NCBI RefSeq assembly: GCF_003596405.1
Contig: NZ_QYUR01000008.1
Location: 434,001-498,000 of the forward strand
Length of the DNA: 64,000 nucleotides
Source of the DNA: Pseudomonas cavernicola
Lineage (GTDB): Bacteria; Pseudomonadota; Gammaproteobacteria; Pseudomonadales; Pseudomonadaceae
Reading direction: 5' to 3'
Shown: positions 21,005-32,784 of the stretch, one piece after another
How the letters are laid out: each line of letters starts with the position of its first letter
Numbering within the stretch: position 1 is the stretch's first letter
Position numbers and translations under genes: made by a program
Notes under the pieces: model-generated
What the model saw: the letters and a program-made list of their open reading frames with translations, nothing else
What the model was told of the DNA's origin: nothing
Databases searched by the model: none

Positions 21005-22189
21005 TCACAGCACTTCGAACAGACCGGCGGCACCCATGCCGCCGCCGACGCACATGGTGATCACCACGTACTTAACGCCGCGCCGCTTACCTTCCAGCAG
21101 GGCGTGACCAACCATGCGCGCGCCGCTCATGCCGTAGGGGTGGCCGATGGAAATGGCGCCGCCGTTGACGTTGAGTTTGGCCGGATCGATGCCGAGCTTC
21201 TGCGCGCTGTACAGCACCTGGCAGGCGAAGGCTTCGTTGAGTTCCCACAGGCCGATGTCGTCGACGCTCAGACCGTGCTGCTTGAGCAGCTTGGGCACGG
21301 CGAACACCGGGCCGATGCCCATCTCTTCCGGGGCCAGGCCGGCCACGGCGATGCCGCGGTACAGGCCGAGCGGGGCGATGCCGCGCTGGGCGGCCAGGCT
21401 GGCGCTCATCAGCACGCAGGCGCTGGCGCCGTCGGACAGCTGGCTGGCGTTGCCGGCGGTGATGCAGCCGCCTTCGAGCACCGGGTTGAGCCTGGTCAGG
21501 TCGGCCAGCACGGTCTGCGGGCGGTTGCCCTCGTCGAGGCTGAGGGTCACGTCCTCGTAGCTGACCGCGCCGGTTTCCTTATCCACCAGCTTCTTGCGTG
21601 CAGTGACCGGGACGATTTCATTGGCGAACAGGCCGGCGGCCTGGGCCGCGGCGGTGCGCTGCTGCGACTGCAGGGAGTAGGCGTCCTGGGCCTCGCGGGC
21701 GATGCCGTAGCGCTTGGCCACCAGCTCGGCGGTGTGCAGCATCGGCATGTAGGCGTGCTCGGCCATCTTGATCACAGCCGGGTCGGCCTCGGCGGCCGCC
21801 CACTTCATGTGGCTGTTCTGCACCAGGCTGATCTGCTCCTGGCCGGCGCCGACGGTGACGGCCATGCCGTCGACCATGATCTGCTTGGCGGCGATGGAGA
21901 TCGCCATCAGCCCGGAGGCGCACTGGCGGTCGATGGTCTGCCCGCTGACCGACAGCGGCAGGCCGGCGGCAAGCGCGGAGAGTCTCGCCAGATTGGTCGA
22001 GGCGGTGCCGCCCTGCATGGCGGTGCCCATCACCAGGTCTTCGATCTCGGCGGCCTCGATGCCGGCGCGCTCGACGGCGGCGTGGATGGCCACGGCGGCC
22101 ATGGACGGCGACTTGAGGTCGTTGAAGGCGCCGCGGAAGGCCTTGGCGATCGGCGTGCGGGCGGTGGAAACGATGACGGCTTCTTGCAT
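21005..22189 (-). CDS. Acetyl-CoA C-acyltransferase (thiolase)
   Basis: 394 residues. The three thiolase active-site segments are present: [11 protein letters not shown] with the acylated Cys, [18 protein letters not shown] with the catalytic His, and [10 protein letters not shown] with the second Cys near the C-terminus. It cleaves 3-ketoacyl-CoA to acetyl-CoA and a shortened acyl-CoA. It lies 32 bp after the FadB-type gene, forming a canonical beta-oxidation pair. The start at 22189 ([14 protein letters not shown]) is the family start. Confidence 0.93.
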   Translation of the reverse strand: MQEAVIVSTARTPIAKAFRGAFNDLKSPSMAAVAIHAAVERAGIEAAEIEDLVMGTAMQGGTASTNLARLSALAAGLPLSVSGQTIDRQCASGLMAISIAAKQIMVDGMAVTVGAGQEQISLVQNSHMKWAAAEADPAVIKMAEHAYMPMLHTAELVAKRYGIAREAQDAYSLQSQQRTAAAQAAGLFANEIVPVTARKKLVDKETGAVSYEDVTLSLDEGNRPQTVLADLTRLNPVLEGGCITAGNASQLSDGASACVLMSASLAAQRGIAPLGLYRGIAVAGLAPEEMGIGPVFAVPKLLKQHGLSVDDIGLWELNEAFACQVLYSAQKLGIDPAKLNVNGGAISIGHPYGMSGARMVGHALLEGKRRGVKYVVITMCVGGGMGAAGLFEVL

Positions 22190-22221
22190 GGTTCGGGTTT
22201 CCTGTCGGGGGTGGAAGAGGC

Positions 22222-24324
<2,103 letters not shown>

Positions 24325-24381
24325 GGAATTCCCTCTTCGGAAGGGCGGGTGCGGCGCGGCATGCCGCCCGGCCGCCCGCTG

Positions 24382-24403
24382 CCCGGCCGCGTGCGCGGCC
24401 GGG
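24382..24403. repeat. GC hairpin between the fadB-type and acyl-CoA dehydrogenase genes
   Basis: A 9-bp perfect stem CCCGGCCGC/GCGGCCGGG with a GTGC loop in the 172-bp gap. On the minus transcript a TTTTT run lies before it, not after, so it is more likely an mRNA-processing or REP-like hairpin than a terminator. Confidence 0.4.
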
Positions 24404-24496
24404 GGTTGGCGATAAAAAGGGTGGCTGCCACGTTACTGGCGGCCACCAAGGGACTCTGCTGCCGCCGAATGGGCGTGGCGGAGTTGCTGAGTGAAC

Positions 24497-26284
24497 TCAG
24501 CGCGCGAAGGCGCTGTCGGCGATGCTCATCAGGTTGGCGCTGCCGCTCTCGATCAGCGTGCGGTGCAGGGCGGCCCTGGGCAGCAGGCGCTGCAGGTAGA
24601 AGCGCGCGGTTTCCCGCTTGCCCTGGTAGAAGTCCGCCTCGGCGCTGCCGCTGGCCAGGGCCTGTTCGGCCTGGCAGGCGGCGCGCAGCCAGAGGTAGCC
24701 GAGCAGGGTATAGCCGGCGAGCATCAGGTAGTCGAAGGCGCTGGCGCCGACCAGGTTGGCATCCGCGCCGCAGCGCTCCTGCAGCCAGGCGCTGACCTCG
24801 CGCCAGGCATTCACCTGTTCCAGCAGCGGGCGGGACAGTTCGGCCGGCGCCGTCGCGGCGCGGGCGAAGTCCTCGATCTCGGCGAGGAGTTCGGCGAGCG
24901 CCTCGCCGCCGTCGGCGAACACCTTGCGGGTGAGCAGGTCGAGGCCCTGGATGGTGTTGGTGCCCTCGTAGATCGAGGTGATGCGCACGTCGCGGGCGAT
25001 CTGCTCCATGCCCCACTCGCGGATGAAGCCGTGGCCGCCGAACACCTGGATGCCCAGCTGCGCCGCCTCGTTGCCGGCCTCGCTGAGGATGCCCTTGGCG
25101 ATCGGGGTGAGCAGCGCCAGGCGGCGGGCCGCGGCGGCGCGCTCGGCCGGCGTGGCGGCGTGGTGCAGGCGGTCGACGTTCTGGGCGCAGGCGTAGGTCA
25201 GCATGCGGCCGCCTTCGGCGTAGGCCTTCTGGGTCAGCAGCATGCGCCGCACGTCGGCATGGCCGATGATCGGGTCGGCCGGCAGCTCGGGGCGTAGGCG
25301 CGGGGTGGCGCGCATCTGCAGGCGCTCGCGGGCGTAGGCCAGGGCGCCCTGGAAGGCCGTCTCGGCGTGGGCCTGGGCCTGCTGGGCCACGGCCAGGCGC
25401 GACTCGTTGATGAAGGTGAACATGGCGTTCAGGCCACGATGGGCCTCGCCGAGCAGGTAGCCGCAGGCGTCGTCGAAGTTGAGCACGCAGGTGGGGTTGC
25501 CGTGCAGGCCCATCTTTTCCTCGATGGAGCCGCAGCTGACGCCGTTGGCTGCGCCGAGGCTGCCGTCGGCCTCGACGTGGATCTTCGGCACCACGAACAG
25601 GGAGATGCCCTTGACGCCGGCCGCGGCGCCGTCGATGCGGGCCAGCACCAGGTGGACGATGTTGTCGGTCAGGTCGTGCTCGCCGGCGGAGATGAACATC
25701 TTGCTGCCGCTGATCCGGTAGCTGCCGTCGGCCTGCGGCTCAGCGCGGGTGCGCAGCAGGCCGAGGTCGGAACCGCAGTGCGGCTCGGTCAGGCACATGG
25801 TGCCGCTACAGCGGCCCTCGATCAGCGCCGGCAGGAAGCGCTGGCGGATGGTCTCGTCGGCGTGCTCGTGGAGCGTGCTGATGGCGCCGCCGGTGAGGTT
25901 GGGGAACTGGCTCCAGGCATGGTTGGCGCTGCACAGCATCTCGTGGATCACGAAGCCCAGCGAGGGCGGCAGGCCCTGGCCACCGTACTGCGGATCCTTG
26001 TCGAGGCCCAGCCAGCCGTTGTCGGCAAACTGGCGGAAGGCTGCGGCAAAGCCCGGTGGCGTGCTGACCCGGCCGTCCTGCCACTGGCAGCCGTACTGGT
26101 CGCCGTCGGCGTTGAGCGGGGCGAGCTGCTGCGCCGCGAACTTGGCGCCTTCCTCGACGATGGCGTCAAAGGTGGCCGGATCGAGGGCTTCGCAGCCGGC
26201 TAGTTGCTGATAGTGGCTGCCGAAGTCGAGCAGTTCGTGGGCGACGAAGGCGATGTCGCGCAGCGGGGCCTGATAGCTGGGCAT
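24497..26284 (-). CDS. Acyl-CoA dehydrogenase, long (about 600-residue) type
   Basis: 595 residues with the N-terminal extension (MPSYQAPLRDIAFVAHELLD) and C-terminal extra domain of the FadE12/DmdC-like subgroup. FAD/substrate motifs are seen in GTMCLTEPHCGSDLG and FISAGEHDL, and the helix QVFGGHGFIREWGMEQ then ARDVRITSIYEGTNTIQGLD follows. It forms the 2,3-enoyl-CoA with electrons to ETF. It is first in the minus-strand block and is paralogous to the gene at 48776. Start 26284 is the family start. Confidence 0.93.
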   Translation of the reverse strand: MPSYQAPLRDIAFVAHELLDFGSHYQQLAGCEALDPATFDAIVEEGAKFAAQQLAPLNADGDQYGCQWQDGRVSTPPGFAAAFRQFADNGWLGLDKDPQYGGQGLPPSLGFVIHEMLCSANHAWSQFPNLTGGAISTLHEHADETIRQRFLPALIEGRCSGTMCLTEPHCGSDLGLLRTRAEPQADGSYRISGSKMFISAGEHDLTDNIVHLVLARIDGAAAGVKGISLFVVPKIHVEADGSLGAANGVSCGSIEEKMGLHGNPTCVLNFDDACGYLLGEAHRGLNAMFTFINESRLAVAQQAQAHAETAFQGALAYARERLQMRATPRLRPELPADPIIGHADVRRMLLTQKAYAEGGRMLTYACAQNVDRLHHAATPAERAAAARRLALLTPIAKGILSEAGNEAAQLGIQVFGGHGFIREWGMEQIARDVRITSIYEGTNTIQGLDLLTRKVFADGGEALAELLAEIEDFARAATAPAELSRPLLEQVNAWREVSAWLQERCGADANLVGASAFDYLMLAGYTLLGYLWLRAACQAEQALASGSAEADFYQGKRETARFYLQRLLPRAALHRTLIESGSANLMSIADSAFAR

Positions 26285-26345
26285 GCGGTTCTCCTGGGGA
26301 TGAACGAGCGATGCGCCGTTGTAACAAGCGAAGAAGCCCGGCAAC

Positions 26346-26376
26346 TTCCACCCCCCCGGTGGAATGGGGGGTGGAA
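26346..26376. repeat. 11-bp perfect inverted repeat between LuxR gene and acyl-CoA dehydrogenase
   Basis: TTCCACCCCCC and GGGGGGTGGAA are separated by 9 bases, 62 bp upstream of the dehydrogenase start and 30 bp after the LuxR-type gene. It may act as a terminator of the regulator or an operator for the operon; no T tract follows. Confidence 0.45.
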
Positions 26377-26405
26377 TCGGGTCGAGGGGCGGGTGGAGGT
26401 CGCGC

Positions 26406-29057
26406 TCAGCCCAGCAACTCGAGTTCGCGCGCCGAGCGCAGGGCGCTGTCGCGATCGGTCACGTCGAGCTTGCGGAACAGGTGGTTGATATGGGTCTTGA
26501 CCGTGCTGAGGCTGATGAACAGCGCGTCGGCGATCTGCTGGTTGGTCTGCCCGCGCGCCATGCGCTGCAGCACGTCCAGCTCGCGGCGCGACAGTGGCAC
26601 GATGAGCGCGCTGGCGGCCGTCTCCGTGCCGGCGAGCAGGCGGCGGAACAGCGCGTTGAGCCGCTCGCGCGGCGGCGCCGGCTCGGCCAGGCCGAGCTGC
26701 GCGCGGGTCTGCGGCAACAGCAGCTCGCGCAATGACTCCAGCTGGTCGTCCCCCTCGTACTGCAGCAGCTGGCCGAAGCCGTAGCGGCTGGCCAGTTGCA
26801 GGGCCTGCTCGAGGCTGCCGAGGGCCTCGGTGCGGGCGCCGCGGTCCTGGAAGAGGCCGGCCTCGAGCAGCAGCGCGTCGAGCTGCAGGCGACGGTTGGC
26901 CTGGATCTGCGCCTGCTCCTTGAGGTTGGCGTGGATCTGCCAGGCCTTGCCGTGCTGGCCCAGGTGGCGCTGCACCCAGGCGTAGGCCAGCCACTCCTCG
27001 GGCAGCAGGTGCTCGCCGTAGTGGCGGAAGCACCAGTGCCACTCCTCGAGCCAGTCGAGCAGGAAATCCTGGTCGTCCTCGCGCACGGCCAGGCGCGCCC
27101 GCCAGGCGCCGGCCTGGCGGTAGAGGGTGAACAGCCGGTACTGGCGGGCCATGCGGCGGACCTCGTCCCAGCGGGCCTTGGCCTGGTGCGTTTGGCCCTG
27201 CGCCCAGTACAGGCCGGCCTGGTGGTGGAAGACCCAGGCCAGGGCGGCGCAATGGGGGAAGTCCAGCGCCAGCACTTCGGCCTGGTTCAGGCACTGGCGG
27301 GCCTGTTCCAGCTGGTTGGCCTGCAGCAGGGCCAGGCCCTTGCCGAGGTGATGAAACAACTCGTAGAAGCTCGCCGAGCTGCTGGCCGGCAGCTCGTCCA
27401 GGGCGAGGAAGCGCTGCCAGGCCGCCTCGCCGCAGCCCTGGGCCAGCTCGATCTGGCCGAGCAGCAGCTGGATGAGATTGGTATAGCCGCTGAGGCCAAA
27501 GCCCTGCAGCTCGCCGAGGGCCAGTTCGGCCTCGTCGCGGGCTTCGTCCAGGCGGCCCAGGGCGAACAGGCAACTGGCGCGGTCGAAGTGCAGCACCGAG
27601 CTGGCCGCGTTGTGCTGCGGGAAGCGCTGCAGGGCGCGGCCGGCCACTTCCAGGCCGTGCGCCAGGTTGCCGCCCAGGTAGGCCAGGCGGCTGCGCAGAA
27701 AGGCGATGGTCTGCTGCACCCGTTGCGGATGGCGGGGAATGCCCTGGCGCCTGAGCAGTCCCTGCAGGCGGCGGATGCACTGGCAGGTCTGCGCGACGTC
27801 GTTGGTCACGATGATGGTGGAGGCCTCGGTGATGGCCAGGGTGAAGCTGTCGCTGCCGGCATGCCCGGCGACTTCGCCGAGGAAGTCGATCAGGGCATTG
27901 ACCTGGCCCTCGCGCAGCAGGTCGAAGGTGTGGCGGTCGACGGTGGCCAGCACCGCATCGAAGTCCCTGGCGCGGCCGAACTGGTAGATCGCCTCGGTGA
28001 AGCGGCGCTGCTCCAGCAGCCAGTTCGCCGCCTGGCGATGCAGCTGGCGCAGGCGCTGCGGATCGCGCTGCGCCAGGCGCTGGTAGAGGCTGTTGCGCAA
28101 GGCCGGATGGTAGCGGTACTCGCTGCGCTCGCCGGCACGCTCCTCGATGAACAGATCCAGCCGGCGCAGCTGGCGGATCGCCTCGCTGGCATCCGCACGG
28201 CCGCTGAGCTCGGCGGCCAGCGCGGCATCGAACACCTGGACCACCGCCGTGCGCTCCAGGAAGCCCAGCAGCTCGGGCTTGAGGCGGCGCAGGCGTTCCT
28301 CCTCGAGGAACTGCCGGGCGTGCGCGTAGGCCTGCACGGTGACCGGGCGCAGGTCGGCGGGCGGCTGCCCGAGCGATGCCGCCTGGTGATAGGCGTCGAG
28401 CCAGAACAGCACGCCGCTGATCCAGCCTTCGCTGCCGGCGCGCAACTGGTAGATCGCATCGGCGCTCAGGCGCACGTCGCGGGCGGCGGCCAACTGCCGG
28501 GTTTCCTCGCTGTCCAGGGCCAGCTCGTGGATGTCGATCAGCGTCAGCCGCCCGTCGCGGCGCAGGTGCGCCAGCGGCAGTCGCGGCGGACCCTCGCTGG
28601 CGGCCAGCAGACGCAGCGCCGGAGGCGGGAAGTGCAGCAGCTGCTCGAGGTACTGGTAGGCGGGCGGCGAGTTCAGTAGCTGCAGGTCGTCGAGCAGAAG
28701 GGTCAGCGGTTCGCTGGCGCTTTCCAGGCAGTGCTGGATCTCGCTCCACAGGCCCTCGGCGTCCGCCGTCGCCCGCTGGGCCGCCGGCAAACCGAGCGCC
28801 GCGTGCAGGTGGACGAGCAGGCCGAGCGGCTGGTTCTCGGCAGGGGTCAGGCGTAGCCAGGCGCTGCGGCCGGGCAGGGTGCGGGCGAACTGGCCGAGCA
28901 GGGTGCTCTTGCCGTAACCCAGCGGGGCCTGCAGCAGGGTGAAGCAGCCGGCCGCCAGCGAGCTGGCCAGCTGCTGCAACAGGCGCGGGCGGGCGAGCGC
29001 CTTCGCCGGTTCGGCGGGGGGGCGTAACTGGTTGGGTTTGAGCGCGGGAAGGGCCAT
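26406..29057 (-). CDS. MalT-like LuxR-family ATP-dependent regulator
   Basis: 883 residues with the STAND/MalT layout: a P-loop (APLGYGKSTLLG) near residue 45, Walker B-like LTLLLDDLQLL, a long TPR-like helical middle, and a C-terminal LuxR HTH (LSRRELDVLQRMARGQTNQQ, IADALFISLSTVKTHINHLF). Such proteins activate catabolic operons after binding ligand and ATP. It lies directly upstream of the acyl-CoA dehydrogenase operon in the same direction and is divergent from the lva-like operon, so either could be its target. Start 29057 (MALPALKPNQLRPP) fits the family. Confidence 0.9.
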   Translation of the reverse strand: MALPALKPNQLRPPAEPAKALARPRLLQQLASSLAAGCFTLLQAPLGYGKSTLLGQFARTLPGRSAWLRLTPAENQPLGLLVHLHAALGLPAAQRATADAEGLWSEIQHCLESASEPLTLLLDDLQLLNSPPAYQYLEQLLHFPPPALRLLAASEGPPRLPLAHLRRDGRLTLIDIHELALDSEETRQLAAARDVRLSADAIYQLRAGSEGWISGVLFWLDAYHQAASLGQPPADLRPVTVQAYAHARQFLEEERLRRLKPELLGFLERTAVVQVFDAALAAELSGRADASEAIRQLRRLDLFIEERAGERSEYRYHPALRNSLYQRLAQRDPQRLRQLHRQAANWLLEQRRFTEAIYQFGRARDFDAVLATVDRHTFDLLREGQVNALIDFLGEVAGHAGSDSFTLAITEASTIIVTNDVAQTCQCIRRLQGLLRRQGIPRHPQRVQQTIAFLRSRLAYLGGNLAHGLEVAGRALQRFPQHNAASSVLHFDRASCLFALGRLDEARDEAELALGELQGFGLSGYTNLIQLLLGQIELAQGCGEAAWQRFLALDELPASSSASFYELFHHLGKGLALLQANQLEQARQCLNQAEVLALDFPHCAALAWVFHHQAGLYWAQGQTHQAKARWDEVRRMARQYRLFTLYRQAGAWRARLAVREDDQDFLLDWLEEWHWCFRHYGEHLLPEEWLAYAWVQRHLGQHGKAWQIHANLKEQAQIQANRRLQLDALLLEAGLFQDRGARTEALGSLEQALQLASRYGFGQLLQYEGDDQLESLRELLLPQTRAQLGLAEPAPPRERLNALFRRLLAGTETAASALIVPLSRRELDVLQRMARGQTNQQIADALFISLSTVKTHINHLFRKLDVTDRDSALRSARELELLG

Positions 29058-29369
29058 CGCGTGCGGTTTCCTGGCTGGCAGCCAGCGACCGGCGCGGCCG
29101 CTGCGCTGAGGCGGTTTCGGCGCCCGGAGCGAGCAGTGTGGCAGCCCGGGTGCGCTCATCCTAGCCGAGCGGCGCGCTGGCGCGGGAGAAATTCGCTGGT
29201 CGCCGTGCGGGGCCGGCGTCGGTCGTGCGCCAGCCGCATGCCAATTGTGAAACTGGATTTCCCGGCTGCGCTGGCGCATTGCAAACCTGCATTGCCGACG
29301 CCCGTCCGGGTGTTCCTATTGTTTTTTTAACTTGTTGTTTTAGAATGGGAAATTTATTTTTGTCGGCGC

Positions 29370-29385
29370 TGGCACCGATCTTGCT
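29370..29385 (+). promoter_or_regulatory. Sigma-54 (-24/-12) promoter of the lva-like operon
   Basis: TGGCACCGATCTTGCT matches the consensus TGGCACG-N4-TTGCW with a single mismatch and exact GG-N10-GC spacing, 41 bp before the ATG at 29426. The rest of the 368-bp gap 29058-29425 includes an AT-rich tract just upstream (29320-29360) suitable for IHF or activator contact; I see no gene in it. Confidence 0.7.
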
Positions 29386-29425
29386 GAATGCCTGGCAGGA
29401 ATGAACCTGCGAGACCGAGGCGAGC

Positions 29426-30478
29426 ATGCCAACAAGCAGCAACAATCCGCGGCCTGACTGCGCGCGAATCGACATAGCGGATGCCCACGAGGCGCTGTCC
29501 GCCTACCTGACGGGGCGGATGGACGGCGAGCGCGTCGTCATCGAGCGCAGCGAGCGCCTGTCCGGCGGGGCCATCCAGGAGAACTGGCTGCTGGAGGCCC
29601 GGGTGGACGACAGCCCCCGGCGCTGGGTGCTGCGCACCGACGCGGCGTCGGCGGTGGCGGCGAGCATGAGCCGCGAGCAGGAGTTCGCGGTGCTCAGCGC
29701 GGTCCATCGGGCCGGGGTGAAGGTACCGAAGCCGCTGTGGCTGTGCCGCGACCGGCCGGTGATCGGCCGCGACTTCTTCGTCATGGAGGCGCTGGCCGGC
29801 ACCGCCAGCGGCCATCGGCTGACCACCGACCGCGCGCTGGAGGAGCGGCGCGCCGCCCTCAGCGTCCAGTTGGGCGAGAGCCTGGCGCGCCTGCATCGGA
29901 TCAGGCCGCCGCAGGCCGGCCTGGAGTTCCTGGCCGCGCCGGCGCGCGATCCGGTGCAGGCCAGCATCGACCAGTACCGCCGCTTCCTCGACGCCCTGAC
30001 GGACAGCCACCCGGTGCTCGAATGGGGCCTGCGCTGGTGCGAGCTGAACAAGCCCGCGCCGCTCGCCCCCTGCCTGCTGCACCGCGACTTCCGCACCGGC
30101 AACTACCTGGTGGACGCCGGCACGCTGACCGGCGTGCTGGACTGGGAGTTCGCCGGCTGGGGCGACCCGCGCGAAGACCTCGGCTGGTTCTCCGCCCGCT
30201 GCTGGCGCTTCGCCCGTCCGGATCTCGAGGCCGGCGGCATCGGCCGCCTGGAGGACTTCCTGGCCGGCTATCGCGAGGTCTCTGGCCAGCGCTTGAACGC
30301 CGGGGAACTGGTGTTCTGGCAGGTCCTCGCCCACCTGCGCTGGGCGGTGATCGCCCTCCAGCAAGCCGAACGTCATCTGTCCGGGCAGCAGCGCTCCCTG
30401 GAACTGGCCCTGACCGGGCGCCTGGTCCCGGAGCTCGAATACGAAATCCTGGCGCTCACCCGCGGAGATAAAGCATGA
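29426..30478 (+). CDS. Phosphotransferase-family (APH-fold) kinase, LvaA-like
   Basis: 350 residues with the aminoglycoside-phosphotransferase fold: the catalytic loop LLHRDFRTGNYL (Brenner HxDxxxxN) and metal-binding GVLDWEFAGWGDP. In Pseudomonas putida levulinate catabolism LvaA, of this family, phosphorylates the 4-hydroxyl of 4-hydroxyvaleryl-CoA with LvaB. The same fold is fused to acyl-CoA dehydrogenase in animal ACAD10/11. The order kinase, DUF6285, acyl-CoA dehydrogenase, SDR matches lvaABCD. The exact hydroxyacyl-CoA substrate is unknown. Ribosome site GAGG upstream. Confidence 0.8.
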   Translation: MPTSSNNPRPDCARIDIADAHEALSAYLTGRMDGERVVIERSERLSGGAIQENWLLEARVDDSPRRWVLRTDAASAVAASMSREQEFAVLSAVHRAGVKVPKPLWLCRDRPVIGRDFFVMEALAGTASGHRLTTDRALEERRAALSVQLGESLARLHRIRPPQAGLEFLAAPARDPVQASIDQYRRFLDALTDSHPVLEWGLRWCELNKPAPLAPCLLHRDFRTGNYLVDAGTLTGVLDWEFAGWGDPREDLGWFSARCWRFARPDLEAGGIGRLEDFLAGYREVSGQRLNAGELVFWQVLAHLRWAVIALQQAERHLSGQQRSLELALTGRLVPELEYEILALTRGDKA

Positions 30479-30849
30479 ACCGGCCAGACGCCCGCGATCT
30501 TCTCGCCACCGCCCGCGAGCTGCTGCTCAAGCAGCTGCTGCCGGCGCTGCCGGCGAGCCTGCACTACGAAGCGCGCATGATCGCCAGCGCGATGGCCATG
30601 GCGCTGCGCGAGATGGAACTGGCGGCCGCCTGCACCCAGGCCGAGGCGGCGGCCCTGGCCCGCGTGCTGGACGTGCATGGCCAGGCCGAGCCGAGCCTGG
30701 CCGAGGCGCGCGCCCAGGTGGCCCGCAACATCCGTCAGGGCCTGTACGACGAGCACGGCGCGGTCCGCGAGCGCCTGCTCGATGCCCTGCTGGCGATCAC
30801 CCGCGAGCAGCTGCGGATCAGCAATCCCAAGGTGGTGGCCCATGGCTGA
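30475..30849 (+). CDS. DUF6285 protein, LvaB-like
   Basis: A 124-residue helical protein without membrane segments (LLATARELLLKQLLPALPA, NIRQGLYDEHG). Its start overlaps the kinase stop (ATGA), which signals coupling. Small DUF6285 proteins accompany APH-fold kinases, and LvaB is needed with LvaA for phosphorylation of 4-hydroxyacyl-CoA, so it is probably a kinase partner. The mechanism is not evident from sequence. Confidence 0.75.
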   Translation: MNRPDARDLLATARELLLKQLLPALPASLHYEARMIASAMAMALREMELAAACTQAEAAALARVLDVHGQAEPSLAEARAQVARNIRQGLYDEHGAVRERLLDALLAITREQLRISNPKVVAHG

Positions 30850-31561
30850 ATTCCGTTCGCCGCCGCTGCGCCGGCGCCGTTGCTATCTGGTGCGCCACGG
30901 CCACGTCAGCTATTTCGATGCCGCCGGCCGGCCGCTCGACCCGCGCGGCGTGCCCCTGTCGGCTGCCGGCGTGCGCCAGGCGCAGGCGCTGGGTCAGGTC
31001 CTCGCCGACATGCCGGTCGACCGTGCCGTGTGCTCGGACTATCCGCGCGCCCGGCAGACCCTCGATGAGTTGCTGGGCGGGCGCGGCCTGCCGGTCGAGG
31101 AGCTGGCCGGCCTGCGCGAGGTCCGCGCCGGCCGCCTGCGCGACATCCCGGCCGAGGCCCTGCACGCGGAGGTCAGCCAGGCTTACCTGCTGGCCGACCA
31201 GCCCGGCGCGGCCTTCCTGCGCGGCGAAGCGTGGCGGCAGTTCCAGGGGCGCGTGCTGGAGACCTTCCACCACCTGCTCGCCGAGCCGGAGTGGGAGACG
31301 GCGCTGGTGGTCAGCCACGACGCGGTCAACCGGATCCTGCTGGCGTGGGCGAGCGGCGCGGGCCTGCGCGGCCTCGCCGCCTTCGAGCAGGACACCGCCT
31401 GCCTCAACGTGCTGGACATCGACATGGATGGGCCGCAGGTGGTGCGGGCCATCATCCGCGTGCAGAACTTCACGCCCTACGACCCGGCCAAGGCCGGGAT
31501 CCGGCAAACCGTCATGGAAAACCTGTTCGCGGCCATCGATCCACGCGGCCTGGGCGCCTGA
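30842..31561 (+). CDS. Histidine phosphatase family protein
   Basis: 239 residues with the RHG signature (YLVRHGHVSYFDAAG) near residue 16, the downstream ARQT motif and the second catalytic His in LVVSHDAVNRILLAW. It overlaps the DUF6285 gene by 8 bp, so it is part of the operon. In this setting it may hydrolyse a phosphorylated intermediate, for example to reset an aberrant phospho-acyl-CoA. The lvaABCDEFG operon as I recall it lacks such a gene, so its role here is inferred. Confidence 0.85.
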   Translation: MAEFRSPPLRRRRCYLVRHGHVSYFDAAGRPLDPRGVPLSAAGVRQAQALGQVLADMPVDRAVCSDYPRARQTLDELLGGRGLPVEELAGLREVRAGRLRDIPAEALHAEVSQAYLLADQPGAAFLRGEAWRQFQGRVLETFHHLLAEPEWETALVVSHDAVNRILLAWASGAGLRGLAAFEQDTACLNVLDIDMDGPQVVRAIIRVQNFTPYDPAKAGIRQTVMENLFAAIDPRGLGA

Positions 31562-31591
31562 TTTCCCCTTCAGAACCAAAGGAACATCGAC

Positions 31592-32767
31592 ATGAACTTC
31601 GCTCTCTCCGCCGAGCTGCTTGCCCTGCAGGCCAAGGTCCGGCGCTTCGTCGCCGAACACGTCATTCCCATGGAGCGCGATCCGCGGCAGACCGCCCACG
31701 GCCCCTCCGCCGAACTGCGCCAGGAACTGGTGGAAAAGGCCCGCGCGCATGGCCTGCTCACCCCGCACGCCTCGCGGGAGATGGGCGGGCTGGGGCTGTG
31801 CCATGTGGAGAAGGCGATCGTCTTCGAGGAGGCCGGCTATTCGCCGCTGGGGCCCATCGCGCTGAACATCCACGCCCCGGACGAAGGCAACATCCACCTG
31901 CTCGAGGTGGTGGCCTCGCCGGCGCAGAAGGACCGCTGGCTGCAGCCGATGGTCCAGGGCCGCATCCGCTCCTGCTTCGCGATGACCGAGCCGAGTCCGG
32001 GCGCCGGTTCCGACCCGTCGATGCTGGCCACCACGGCGGTGCGCGACGGCGACGACTACGTGATCAACGGCCACAAGTGGTTCATCACCGGCGCCGAAGG
32101 CGCGCAGCTGGCGATCGTCATGGCGCGCATGGAGGACGGCAGCGCGACCATGTTCCTCACCGACACCGACCGCCCGGGCTTCGTCCTCGAGCGCATGATG
32201 GATTCGCTCGACAGCTGCTTCGCCGGCGGCCATGGGGTGCTGCGCTTCGAGAACCTGCGGGTGCCGGCCAGCGACGTGCTCGGCGAGGTGGGCAAGGGCT
32301 TCCGCTACGCCCAGGTGCGCCTGGCGCCGGCCCGCCTCACCCACTGCATGCGCTGGCTCGGCCAGGCGCGCCGCGCCCACGACACCGCCTGTGCCTACGC
32401 CAACCACCGCCAGTCGTTCGGCAAGCCGCTGGGCGAGCACCAGGGGGTGGGTTTCATGCTCGCCGACAACGCGATGGACCTGCACGCCACCCGCCTGGCG
32501 ATCTGGCACTGCGCCTGGGTACTGGATCAGGGCGAGCGCGGCAATTTCGAGTCGAGCATGGCCAAGGTGATCAGCTCGGAAGGCATCTGGCGGGTGATCG
32601 ACCGCTGCGTACAGGTGCTGGGCGGGCAGGGGGTCACCGGCGAGACGATCGTCGAGCGGATCTTCCGCGACGCGCGCAGCTTCCGCATCTACGACGGTCC
32701 CAACGAAGTGCACCGCATGAGCCTGGCGAAGAAGATCCTTGCCCGCGCCGCCGCGGCGCACGGCTGA
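31592..32767 (+). CDS. Acyl-CoA dehydrogenase family protein, LvaC-like
   Basis: 391 residues, standard for the family: FAMTEPSPGAGSDPSMLATT, INGHKWFITGAEGAQ, and a C-terminal RIYDGPNEVHRMSLAKKILA. In lva-type pathways the LvaC homologue does not simply dehydrogenate; it eliminates phosphate from 4-phospho-acyl-CoA and helps convert it to a 3-hydroxyacyl-CoA. The position right after a kinase/DUF6285/phosphatase set supports that role, but an ordinary acyl-CoA dehydrogenase cannot be excluded. Confidence 0.85.
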   Translation: MNFALSAELLALQAKVRRFVAEHVIPMERDPRQTAHGPSAELRQELVEKARAHGLLTPHASREMGGLGLCHVEKAIVFEEAGYSPLGPIALNIHAPDEGNIHLLEVVASPAQKDRWLQPMVQGRIRSCFAMTEPSPGAGSDPSMLATTAVRDGDDYVINGHKWFITGAEGAQLAIVMARMEDGSATMFLTDTDRPGFVLERMMDSLDSCFAGGHGVLRFENLRVPASDVLGEVGKGFRYAQVRLAPARLTHCMRWLGQARRAHDTACAYANHRQSFGKPLGEHQGVGFMLADNAMDLHATRLAIWHCAWVLDQGERGNFESSMAKVISSEGIWRVIDRCVQVLGGQGVTGETIVERIFRDARSFRIYDGPNEVHRMSLAKKILARAAAAHG

Positions 32768-32784
32768 TCCAGGGAGAGCAGAGC

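Noticed and set aside
26200..28749. 849-codon open frame opposite and beside the MalT-like gene's frame
   Set aside because: Same-strand shifted frame with Arg/Pro/Ala-rich low-complexity content; the MalT-like frame has full domain motifs.
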